Source: Heterostelium multicystogenum
Lineage: Eukaryota; Evosea; Eumycetozoa; Acytosteliales; Acytosteliaceae
Direction: 5' to 3'
NCBI GenBank assembly: GCA_003667245.1
Contig: RCNN01000062.1
Location: 1 to 64,000 of the forward strand
Length of the DNA stretch: 64,000 bases
Both the position numbers and the translations under genes were made by a program. Positions 14,276 through 23,854 of the stretch are shown here, piece after piece. Within the stretch, counting starts at the first letter, position 1; every line of letters begins with the position of its first letter. The notes under the pieces were generated by a model. It did not search any database. It was not told where the DNA came from and saw only the letters and a list, made by a program, of their open reading frames with translations.

Positions 14276-15348
14276 TTACTCATCTCCACCTGATTCCTCT
14301 TCGTCAGCTCCGTTTTCAGCATCGTCTTCCTCATCGTCTTTGCTGTCGGATGGCGTTGATGATCTGAGCTTCTCTAATCCGTAGCAAACACCTATTAATT
14401 TACAACAGTCATCGTTGGAGAGTGCTCCTTTATAGGGTCGAGCGATGATTTGTCTTTGGCCTCTTTGACACCGGCGTCAAATGCATCTATGCACTTTTGG
14501 ACTGCGGCGACAGTCGATTTAGTGATGTCTTAATTTGGGAGACTTTGTATCCTTGCTTGTGGGAGCGCTGTGTTCATGTAGTGCTTTCCTTTCTTGATTT
14601 TGTCTGGCAATCTGATATAACGGTAGTCACGTCCAAAGTAATATTCTTTATCTTTCTTGTACATCTTCATTGTTAGACCGACACGACCGTTGAAATCGGT
14701 ACTTTGACATCTGGCTTCTTACGGCAGAATGGTCGCGCATGGTTAGATACATTCCTTTGTTTTCGCCAGGAAGCAGGGAGGTTCCATACTTGGTGACAAA
14801 AGACTGGATGTCAGGCTCACCGGCTTCTCTCAGGAGGCAGTCAACAGTGAGAGATGGTCCGTCAACAAAATTGTCTTGGCGTCGACTCGCTCAATGCCAC
14901 GGATGAGAATACCAGCATATGCAGTGCCGTCACCAAATGTCATGTCGAGACCCTTATAGCTGGCGGTTTTGTATCCACCACCGTTCTGACGATGGAAGTA
15001 CCATGATGCCATACGCTTTTGGTGCTCGTCTCCGTGAGCGTAGTGGTCGACGTGGTTATATCCCTTGAAGTAGTATTCGATTTCCACCAACATATAAGGT
15101 GCGCCACCACCATGAGAATGACGTCGTTCATCAGACGGTTGCCATGGTATCGAAAATCTCTTTGAATTCCTCTTCTTTGGCAGTAGCAATATTCTTAATC
15201 TCAAAGATATCTAAAATCTGCTGACGATCCTTTTTCGTTGCTTCGTCCAATTCCGCTGATACCTCATCAGCATCTGACTTTTGTGCTTTCTTGATTTGGT
15301 CCTCTGAAGAATCTACATCTTCAATTTCATCATTTATTCTTTTGGCAT
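14276..15348 (-). CDS. Conserved protein of unknown function (frame-broken)
   Basis: This minus-strand gene runs from a start near 15348 to a stop at 14276, in pieces that lie in different frames. An N-terminal acidic helix (KRINDEIEDVDSSEDQIKKA, then EIKNIATAKEEEFKEIFDTM) precedes a strongly protein-like core: GGGAPYMLVEIEYYFKGYNH, HGDEHQKRMASWYFHRQNGG, YKGLDMTFGDGTAYAGILIR, then FVDGPSLTVDCLLREAGEPD and MKMYKKDKEYYFGRDYRYIR. The tail is an acidic low-complexity block (DDEEDDAENGADEEESGGDE) ending in TAA. The E-I-E-Y-Y, WYFHR and KGLD blocks weakly recall alkyladenine-glycosylase-like proteins, but I do not recognise a characterised family. At least four single-base slips break the reading frame. 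Confidence 0.6.
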
Positions 15349-15560
15349 ATTAGTTATTACAAGTAGATATTAGTAAGTACACAAGGTAGATATGTTAATG
15401 GATAGTGTTTTTTGATCAAAATAATTTAATAAAAAAGGGTGCCCACCTTATTTCTGAGAAAAAGCCCTTTTTCACAAATCAGTATCTTAGCGAATCCACC
15501 CCTATTGCAAAGATGCTCAAAAAACAATTCAAAATAGTACAATCAGAGATATTTATTATT

Positions 15561-17185
15561 TTACTTTTTAGAATTCTTTGGATCCTTTTGATCAGCCAGT
15601 CTTCCATTCTTTCTTTTAGTATTTGATTCTTGTTGGTAGGTCGAGTCCATGTGTATATTTGTCTTTGTTTTTAAATGATTGTTAATAATCTCCAAAGATT
15701 TGAGAGATTTTGGAAAGCGACTTTGAATCACTGCTTTATATTTATGGAGAAACTGCGAGTTGTAGTAAGTGTTGTCATTGGAATACTCATTTAAGATATG
15801 ATCGATCGTTTCATATCGATCGTTCTCAAGTAGAGTCATCATTACAGAGTCATCCATTTTATAACCAGACAGCCTGCTAAACTCACTTCTGTTACATAGT
15901 AGCCATTCAATGATAGATATATTGTCAACTGCATCCTCGTCCGGAGCATTCTGAGTTTGTTAGTGGCTTTTCCTGAGGGACAATGGATTTAAAAACTGAC
16001 AGATTTATCGCGTCCTTTGAACAACCTTCGGTTCGATTTAAGTGAAGCCATTTCACGACTGCCAAATGTCCTCGTATTGCTGCACTGTCCATTGCAAATT
16101 TTGAGCAGCCTTCGGTTCGATTCCAATGAAGATACTTTACTATTTCTAAATAACCGGCCTCAGCAGCTCTGTCTATGGCACATGTAGAATTTGAAGTTGT
16201 GTTTTCGTTCAACCATTTAACCATTTCAAGATTTCCATTTTCAGCTGCAACATCAATTAGATTCTCTGATACATTTGCAACTGTTAACTGAGGATAGTTT
16301 TCTCCTAACCAGAGAACCATTTCAAAGTTATTGTTGCGAACTGCCGCTGTCATGAAGAAGGAGTACATTTGGGTAAAGCTATACTTTGCCAGAAGCTTCA
16401 TTATCGCCAGATGATTCTTTTCTGCCGCCATATCCATACTATTTTTATTCTGAATGTTTTCCAAATCTTCAGGGTAATTCAATTCCAATAGATAGCTAAC
16501 AACTTGAAAATGTCCAGCTTTTGTTCCATATAATATCATCTTGTTTCCTTTTCTATCATTAGGTCTATACCTAATAAGCCATTTTAGTATCTCCATATCT
16601 CCTAGGAATGCAGCAAGATCAAGTAGTTGAGGCACCGTATCATTTCCAAGATTGTTTCTATCAAAAAGGTGAGCAATATATTTAACCATTTGGAGGGACT
16701 TTGAATAGGGGGAGGCTACAAGTGCATCAACATAATTCCAACAAACATGAGAAAGAGTAGGAGATTCGGTGAGGTGTTTGACCATGTCCATTCGGTTGTT
16801 TGATACTGCAACAGTGAGATAGTGCTCCATTGGGTTTTTCGAAAGAATAATAGATTCTCTCGATTACATCGAACTCTTCACACAAATATGTAAAGACATC
16901 TACTCTTCCAAGCTTGACAGACGCCAATAATGCATCCTCTTGTTCATATAACACCGATTTATTAGCTTTGATCAAAGAATCTTTGTTCTTTGGGTAATAA
17001 CTCTTCATTAAATCAATATATCCATTGCCAATCATAACATGAGGCTTATTAATGACACTATTCCAATTATAGTATTGGCCATTTGGCGAGTATATTCTAT
17101 TAAGCAAATAGACATTTGTAAAGATATTTATCCTTAAATTGTGATTTAAGAATAGTTTCTTGAACAATGTTGTCAATTTCATCAA
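15561..17185 (-). CDS. Ankyrin-repeat protein of the dictyostelid 'NRTEGC' family
   Basis: From a start at 17185 (MMKLTTLFKKLFLNHNLRIN) the protein has an N-terminal F-box-like or helical leader. About ten degenerate ankyrin repeats follow, with the lineage-typical spacing (AAENGNLEMVKWLNEN, AAEAGYLEIVKYLHWNRTEG, AAIRGHLAVVKWLHLNRTEG). The C-terminus is LADQKDPKNSKK near 15561. Reading crosses three frames, with slips near 16810-16830 and 15860-15925, where the protein continues sensibly (MEHYLTVAVSNNRMDMVKHL; NISIIEWLLCNRSE). Repeats of this kind mediate protein binding; the partner is unknown. This family is expanded in some dictyostelid genomes. A badly decayed relative lies at 40708-41576. 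The two slips leave open whether this copy is functional. Confidence 0.75.
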
Positions 17186-17574
17186 GCTTGTTAGTCTATG
17201 AATGTTGCTAAGGTAGATGAATAAATAAGTTTATTTGGTGATGGCAAACCTATTCATAGGAATGAGTAGAGAGTGATGCCACAATCCATACAGAGCAATA
17301 TATCTATGATATTACCCTGATTAAAAAAAAAAATATTCAAGGAATCAATCATTCATAATGTTTACAAAATGCCCAAATTCACACAATTTTATTTGAGTGC
17401 TTAAACTGAGAAAATGATTAGAACTAATAATAATATACAATAATAATGATAATAATATGTTTAATTTATGATGAAACCATAAGTTATGGTTGTTGAGTAC
17501 AAATGATCGTTTAATAGTTTGAACACTGTTTGTTTTATTGGTGCGCAACAGATGATTCCGCAAACTTTGATATA

Positions 17575-17657
17575 AAGAATCATTGTCTTCGGACGTGCAG
17601 GTTCAAATCCTGCTTTTCTCAACCTGAGAAAATGGGCGAATGGTTAAGCCGATGAAT
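17575..17657 (+). tRNA. Circularly permuted tRNA-Leu(AAG)-like gene (3' half before 5' half)
   Basis: The 3' half comes first: anticodon 3' stem TCATT (17580-17584), variable arm GTC-TTCG-GAC typical of a class II tRNA, T-arm GCAGG-TTCAAAT-CCTGC (17597-17613), acceptor strand TTTTCTC (17614-17620) and discriminator A. Four bases later the 5' half begins: acceptor strand GAGAAAA (17626-17632, perfect 7-bp complement), T8, G9, a D-arm with GGC/GCC stem and the invariant GG (17635-17650), then GATGA, which pairs with TCATT. Joining after 17657 and before 17575 gives a 7-base loop AT-AAG-AA, a leucine anticodon that fits the discriminator A. A B-box lies upstream of an A-box, the reverse of normal order. 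Base 26 appears to be missing, and the join point is inferred. No conventional 5' half exists upstream. A remnant of tandem tRNA copies is the main alternative. Confidence 0.6.
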
Positions 17658-17688
17658 AAAATATCCTGCAGAAATGTCGCTACCGCAC

Positions 17689-17694
17689 TTTTTT
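17689..17694 (+). terminator. Pol III T6 terminator after the permuted tRNA
   Basis: A run of six T residues follows the 5' tRNA half by 31 bases. It directly abuts a possible closing stem formed by GGTGCG (17540-17545) and CGCACT (17684-17689), consistent with a precursor spanning about 17540-17690. Confidence 0.5.
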
Positions 17695-18283
17695 ATTATT
17701 TCTAACATATAAAGAAATAAAAAGATGGATGGCAAGACTGAACTAATTCAAATGTACAGTATAAATGTTATTTAAAAATGATTTCATTTGAACATTTACA
17801 TTGATATTTGTATAATATTTTGAAAGTAAACCAAATGTGATCTCTTATTTAGGACCTTGGAATGCAACCAAAAGATCAGAGTTGAGATATAAAAATTTGA
17901 TTCACCTATGTGCAAAGAAGAAAGAAAGAGTGATTGGCGTGGTTATATATTGTTTTATTTTTATACTTATGTGAAAATGATACCACATAATTTCTTTATA
18001 TAAATTACTGTAACCAGGTTCATCAGGCTCAATGTGATGTAGTTACTAAATCATAACTTTAATAAAGTAGTATTCACCAAACTTATTAATAAGAAATCAA
18101 AATTATAAATAAATATTGAATTTATATATATATATCAAGTTAGGTTCTAATATTGACAACTTAACCTTTGATTTCTGTAATATTATAATACAATATTGCT
18201 GCTTTAAATATTATTATTTATCATTTATCATAATTTATGTATCTTGTTAACTAGTTAGTCATTGATCACTACTTTAAATAAAA
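17695..18283. other. Intergenic AT-rich region upstream of scramblase gene
   Basis: I see AT-rich sequence with short A/T tracts and no supported gene, and no repeat beyond a TATATATA run near 18126. It presumably carries the promoter of the gene at 18284. Confidence 0.4.
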
Positions 18284-19143
18284 ATGGATCCTTATTTAGA
18301 TATTTTAAATAACTTTACGACATTAATTGTTAGGCAAAAACCAAGAGGAAAATGGTGGGAATTGCTCTGTGCATTGGAGCATGAGAATGAGTATAAAATA
18401 TATACTCCTGCAAACGAACGTATGTCTCGACTCCTCATAGATCTATGTAGATTAAAACTTTAGATATTAATGAATTCGTTATGAACCTGTTGAAGACTTT
18501 CTAACTGCAAGGGAACACACTTCCAATGCATGTCTTCTCTGTTGTGGGAAGTATAGGAAGTTTAAGCTAACATTAGAGATCTCGAGGGACGTGAAATTTT
18601 AAAACTAAAGAGACCGTATGTTATAATTATTCAATCGATTTCTTTGCAAGCCAAACTAAACCGGCATTGATATTATTTGCTAGATACCATTGTGGACGTC
18701 AAGGTTGCTGCTGCTGCTGTTGCGTTGAAAGCTGTCACCAGGAGGTGGAGATATTTCTTGGTGAGGCGACAAGTATGCCTGGCAAGTATATGGGCAGAGT
18801 CAAAGAGCGATTCAGTTGTTGCTTGCCAGTCCTTAATATCTTTGATGACACTGGCAATGAGGTCTATCGTATCATAGGATCTTGCTGTGGCTGCACAAAC
18901 TACAGTCTATCCATCAGACAGGGCAATGGAACATCCAGTGGTTGGGGCGATGACGGTGACGAAGTCGGAGAAATCGAAAAGACATGGTCCGGTTGGAAAA
19001 AGGAGCTCTTTACAGACGCCGATAACTTCTATATCAACTTCCCAAATCCATCATCTTCCCAACAAAAAGCCCTGCTTCTTGGTGCCCTATTCCTTGTTGA
19101 CTATCTGTTTTTCGAGAATAAATCAGAGAGATCCATGGTATAG
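18284..19143 (+). CDS. Phospholipid scramblase family protein
   Basis: Scramblases move phospholipids between bilayer leaflets or act as lipid-binding regulators. Exon 1 starts at 18284 (MDPYLDILNNFTTLIVRQKP, then GKWWELLCALEHENEYKIY) and ends at a GTATGT donor near 18420. Exon 2 carries the cysteine-rich segment FLTAREHTSNACLLCCGKYR and EGREILKLKRP before another GTATGT donor. Exon 3 from about 18683 gives YHCGRQGCCCCCCVESCHQE, then FDDTGNEVYRIIGSCCGCTN, then WSGWKKELFTDADNFYINFP. It closes with the family C-terminal block QQKALLLGALFLVDYLFFE. The order and the final D-A-D-N-F / KALLLGA motifs are diagnostic of the PLSCR domain. A frame slip occurs in exon 2 near 18575. The closest functional partner in the window is the P4-ATPase at 35 kb, but there is no linkage. 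Confidence 0.85.
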
Positions 19144-19346
19144 CCCAAGATCATAAATCTGAAAAGAGTAATATCAACAAAACAACCACCATAAACTTTA
19201 GCAAAGAAATTTCAAAAAAATCAACAAAAAAAAAACGAATCATCTTTGATTAAAATGAATGATTCGTTTTCATACATCTTAAGATTGCTTTTTTTTATTA
19301 CCTTTTTTTATTATTTATATTTATTTCAAAGTAGAGTTCTATAACA

Positions 19347-20034
19347 ATGGAGACTATTACAACTAATAAAATTGATCGTATCTGTGTATTCTGTGGTTCT
19401 CGACCTGGAGATAGCCCTGTCTTTACAGAGGCTGCTAAGAAGTTGGGTGAGGAAATGATTAAGAGAAAATATGGTTTGGTCTATGGAGGTGGTAACGTTG
19501 GTTTGATGGGTACCATTTCAGAGACTATCCAAAATGGAGGTGGTAAAGTACTTGGTGTCATTCCACACGGTTTGGCACCAAAAGAAATCTCTGGTACTAC
19601 CATGGGTGATGTCGTGTATGTCGACGACATGCACACCCGTAAGAAAATCATGTACGAACAATCAGATGCTTTCATCGCCTTGCCAGGTGGAATTGGTACA
19701 TTTGGTATGTGAACAACAACCATCGTTTAACTAACTGCTCTTTTCAGAAGTGCTAATGTAATTAACTTTAATAAACTTTTAGAGGAATTATTTGAAACAT
19801 TGACTTGGATTCAGTTGGGCATTCACTCAAAGCCAGTTTGGTATTCTCAACATCGATGGCTACTATTCACATTTACAAGCACTTTTGCAAACATCTGCTC
19901 AACGTGGTTTCATTGATCAGAAATTTATTAATTCAGTTGTCTTTAGCGATGATCCAATCGATCTTTTGAACAAATTAGAATCAACTGCTCCACCATCCTC
20001 ACTTTTCAAATGGATTAACACTTCACAAGTATAG
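19347..20034 (+). CDS. LOG-type nucleotide phosphoribohydrolase
   Basis: LOG enzymes release the free base from cytokinin riboside 5'-monophosphates; related proteins hydrolyse AMP-like nucleotides. The start at 19347 gives DRICVFCGSRPGDSPVFTEA, then YGLVYGGGNVGLMGTISE, and the catalytic signature PGGIGTFEE is completed across an intron (19705-19782, GTATGT...TTTTAG), where TTT-G joins AG-GAA. Exon 2 continues ELFETLTWIQLGIHSKPV, then after one frame slip near 19850 GILNIDGYYSHLQALLQTSA and ends KWINTSQV at 20034. Length (about 228 residues) and motifs match the TIGR00730/LOG family. Dictyostelids make cytokinins and discadenine as spore-stage signals, so a role there is plausible but inferred. 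Confidence 0.85.
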
Positions 20035-20474
20035 ATATATATATATTTATATCAATAGCGGATTGTAATAAAACAGATAGATTTATAATAAAATCCTTGA
20101 AATTATTTAATTACATTGACAATCACCAAATTCAATGATGTTAATTAGAGTTGGAAAAAGCTAAGAAATATTGATTGAACTTTCATTATTTAATTCTTAA
20201 ATCATCATAGTGAATAATTATTAAGGAAAATAAGCAGGATCCAAACGATTATTATTAGGATAGTTTAGTCATTAGAAAGAAATTTCTAAAGGATCAGATT
20301 TAACTTATTTGAAAAGCAATAAATTTCACTTTGGTGATTGGTTTTCATAAACATTTTGATTGGTTAAATTAAACGATACCGATACCAATACCAAGCATGA
20401 TCAGAGTCTTCTTTGAAAACACTAATTGTTAATAGAATGAATAGATTCCGGGCTTCGTTATGATAGTTTGATCT

Positions 20475-20545
20475 TGCTATATATACAATGAAATTTCAAG
20501 TTGGAATTTCAAATCATTCATTTATTCATTTAACAATCAACTAAA
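20475..20545 (+). promoter_or_regulatory. TATA-containing core promoter of the GH9 gene
   Basis: GCTATATATAC at about 20477-20487 lies some 60 bases before the start codon and is followed by an A/T-rich leader ending AACTAAAATG, a typical dictyostelid start context. The assignment rests on position and sequence only. Confidence 0.4.
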
Positions 20546-21989
20546 ATGAAGATATATTATAATTGTATTACTATTGCTACTATTAGTGCACTTTTGCTGT
20601 GGTCAAAACCATCGCTTGCCTATGACTATTGTGAATATCTTCACTATGGCTTGTATTTCTACAAATATAATCGTGCTGGAAAATTGCCAGATCATTATGT
20701 TCCATGGAGAGGTGATTCCACTTTGAATGACGGTGACCAAGGAGTGTTGTCCGGTGGATATTTCGATGCTGGTGACCATGTTAAGTTTGGATTTCCATTG
20801 GCCTCATCCTTGACAATGCTCTCTTGGAGCTTCATTCAGTACCAAAAGAATATTGAAAAATGTAATAGTACGGAGCTATTCCTTGAAACAATAAAGTATG
20901 GAACCAATTGGTTAATTGCTGCCCATTCAGAAGAACATAAAATGGCTGCACAAGTTGGAGATCCCGATGTCGACCATAGCTATTGGGGACCACCAGAAAA
21001 CATGACAATGGCAAGACCAAACCTACTACATTACTGAGTCGAAGCCCGGAACCGAGTTGGCAATGGAAGCGGCCGCAGCTCTAGCAGCAGCTTCAATTGC
21101 TTTCAATTCAACAGATACAAGGTATTCTGCTAAATGCTTGATGCATGCTGTTCAGCTATATGGTTTTGGAGACAAATTTAGAGACTCATACTCCAACAAT
21201 GTTCCTGGGGTTAGCTCCTTCTATAAAAGCTGGTCTGGCTATAATGATGAGATTGTATGGGCATCCATTTGGCTGCATAAAGCAACTAGCGACATTATGT
21301 ACTTGAATCGAGCAGAGAAAGACTATACTGATTTGGAAATAGCCAAACTAGCCAAACAAAACTCTCACGACTGGGACATGAAGTCACCAGGTGCTGCATT
21401 ACTCTTGTCTCAGCTATCGGCGAACAACTCACTCTTTGTTCATGACATTGAAGAGTATCTGGTTTGGTGGTTGCCAGCTTCCCAAGGGGGAGGTGTTCCC
21501 TACACTCCCGGAGGACTCGCATGGATTAGACAGTGGGGTCCCTGCCGTTACTCAGCAACCACTGCATTTCTAATGTCGATTTATGGTCAGAACGATGATA
21601 AATATATCCAATTCACAAAGAAACAAATGGCATATATTCTTGGTGACAACCCAAATCAACAGTCGTTTGTTGTTGGCATGGGTCAGAATCCGCCAATTAA
21701 TCCACACCATCGCGCCGCACACCATTCCACCACTAACAATATAATGGAGCCCAAAAACAATAAATATCTGCTCAAGGGTGCATTGGTTGGTGGACCATCC
21801 CAAGATGATTCATGGACAGTAAGTTTAATTCCAGCCTAATATTAAAGAGATCAAACATCGCTAACTAACTACCATTATCTATTACTGCAGGATGACAGAA
21901 CTAATTACATTAGAAATGAGGTTGCACTCGATTACAATGCAGGATACGTTGGTGCGATTTCCTATTTAGTTGGTACTGTTAACAAATGA
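20546..21989 (+). CDS. Secreted glycoside hydrolase family 9 endoglucanase (cellulase)
   Basis: GH9 enzymes hydrolyse beta-1,4-glucan. In dictyostelids they act on the cellulose of stalk, slime sheath and spore coat. Residues 1-25 form a signal peptide (ITIATISALLLWSKPSLA). The mature enzyme begins YDYCEYLHYGLYFYKYNRAG and shows the catalytic Asp region SGGYFDAGDHVKFGFPLASS, the His signature PPINPHHRAAHHST and the C-terminal catalytic Glu in RNEVALDYNAGYVGAISYL. An intron at 21819-21890 (GTAAGT...CTGCAG) joins SWT to DDRTNYIRNEV. One frame slip near 21030 separates PPENMTMARP from YITESKPGTELAMEAAAALA. Otherwise the catalytic domain is complete at about 460 residues. There is no cellulose-binding module or low-complexity linker. 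Confidence 0.9.
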
Positions 21990-22238
21990 ATAAATAAATC
22001 AATCAATCAATTGTTATTTATTGTTGTTCAAAGTATATTATTGATTATAATGAAGCTTAAGGATCTAGTGTGGTCTTCAATATAGGTCTCTCTCTTAACA
22101 AGATTTGAGTAAAATGGATATTGTCTTTAAAAGTAATTAATAACAGCTGCTATTAAGCTTAATATGCGAATATCGAATAACCTAAGTTTGTAATAGCATT
22201 CTCTTGATCTAAACATTGGAATGATTCAAAAGATTACT

Positions 22239-22611
22239 TCAACGATTATTATTATTATGTTGTTGTTGTTGTTGTTCATTTCCCAATTGTTTTTTTAATG
22301 CTACTTCTTCAAGCTTTGAAGGTTGAGTTAATAGATGTTACAATAATAATAATAGTATTAAGAGTAAAGCATATCTTATGACTTACTTGTAGTCTGTGAA
22401 GTTGATTAGAGAATAGAGAGTGCAAAGTAAAAAGAGTTCTAGCATCCGATTCTAACTGTTCGATTGTATTTGATATTGATGCTGTATAAGGTAGAACAAA
22501 AGAAGCTGTTGTCGAACGAATACTATTGCTATCAGCATTGCTATTGTTGATATTGTTGTTGTTGCTGTTAGTGTAATTATCTAGATAATCATGATTATTG
22601 TTATCGGACAT
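22239..22611 (-). CDS. Small coiled-coil protein, unknown
   Basis: Two exons encode about 100 residues. Exon 1 (22387-22611) starts MSDNNNHDYLDNYTNSNN, an asparagine-rich leader, then a predicted amphipathic helix SISNTIEQLESDARTLFTLH and LFSNQLHRLQ before a GTAAGT donor. Exon 2 (22239-22313), after a ...TTCAAAG acceptor, gives LEEVALKKQLGNEQQQQQH and ends NNNNR. Frame is kept across the splice. The size and single helix pair resemble small subunits of BLOC-, Mediator- or SNARE-regulating complexes, but no family is recognised. There is no membrane segment. Confidence 0.6.
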
Positions 22612-23346
22612 GTCGTCGTTCTTTCATTTGCCAAACAATACCTGTAATATGTTAAAAATTAACAAAAAACACTTATTCATATTTTGCCAAAACTAATGTG
22701 GATTCCAACAAAAATGTAATTTAAGATTGGAACTATGTCACATCATCATATTCCCATCCAACTGGAAATATACATTCATCCCTATGAAGTGGAAATTTAA
22801 ATTTAACAATATTATTCAATAATATATTCATTTATTTTGAAATTAGATTTATTTTTAATTTTAGTTTGGACTATTTATTACCATGTTCCAATCTAAGGAA
22901 ATTAATTGAATGTCTATTATTATTATGAACCGATTATTACTGATTATTATTATTAGGTTATTGATTATTGATTATTTATTATTATGATAACAAAGAAATT
23001 AAATTAAATTATGATTGTTTAATAGTATTGTGAATACTAATGAAATAATTTAAAAGCGATTCGAAATATTGAACGATAGTGATACTCTGTTGCTTAAAAT
23101 CCGATTCTATCTGTGGAGATTGTGATTGTACTATCATATCCTATTGCTATAATATTGGGTTGCCAATCTCAGCAAGAGACTAAAGGAATGTGATGAATGA
23201 ATATTGGAGTTGATTAAATATGTTTGATTGATTGACCTGCTGATCTGATTTGGTGATTGGTGATGAATAATTGAAATGTTGAATATTAATATATCTATAT
23301 TTGTATATGTGTAAACTATAATTGAATAAAGCTTGGAAAAAGTATC

Positions 23347-23761
23347 TTAAAGCTTGGAAACAATGGGAATCTTCAACTTTTCCAATTTCTCCTTGGCAAT
23401 GGTAATTTCTAATACACCATCGTTCATGGTTGCTTTGATTTTGGCTGGATCGGTTCCAGGTGGTAAACGGTAGGAACGTATGAACTTGCCATACGATGAC
23501 TCTATACGGTGGCACTTTTCGGTGTCGTCTTTCTTTTGGTATTTCTTCTCACCGCTGATGATGATAGTGGAAGCATCCTTTGATACATCGATGGAGACGT
23601 TGTCTTTACTCAGACCCGGCAACTCAAACACAATGACAATACTCGACTCGTTCTCTTTGATGTCGACAGCAGGACGCCAGATGCTGATTCTAGTTGGCGA
23701 GTGCGACTCAAACAGCTTTCTCTGGAGTTTTTTTCATTTCTTTGCTTGGGTGGAATTCCAT
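23347..23761 (-). CDS. Small heat-shock protein (alpha-crystallin/Hsp20 domain)
   Basis: Hsp20 proteins bind unfolding proteins without ATP. The product from 23761 (MEFHPSKEMKKTPEK) continues, after one frame slip near 23716, as LFESHSPTRISIWRPAVDIK and the alpha-crystallin core FELPGLSKDNVSIDVSKDAS, IIISGEKKYQKKD, SYGKFIRSYRLPPGTDPAKI and NDGVLEITIAKE, ending IPIVSKL at 23347. The GVLEI motif is the usual 'GVL' of the family. In-frame sequence extends upstream as FKEQQIIQPVSNTSYNN plus a poly-N tract to 23854, where a TTTTAG acceptor occurs. The true N-terminus may therefore lie in a further upstream exon that I could not place; a candidate is near 24930-25010. Confidence 0.8.
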
Positions 23762-23854
23762 TTTTCCAGATATATTATTATGATTGTTGTTGTTGTTGTT
23801 GGTGTTGTTATAAGATGTATTAGATACTGGTTGAATTATTTGTTGTTCTTTAAA

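Noticed and set aside
17345..17563. 72-codon minus-strand open frame
   Set aside because: It overlaps the permuted tRNA precursor, has AT-driven composition and no domain or intron signals.
17530..17621. Ordinary intron-containing tRNA-Leu using GATGATT (17551-17557) as its anticodon 5' stem
   Set aside because: The anticodon stem could pair, but no GAGAAAA acceptor strand, D-arm or A-box is present upstream, and U33 would be missing. The matching 5' half lies downstream.
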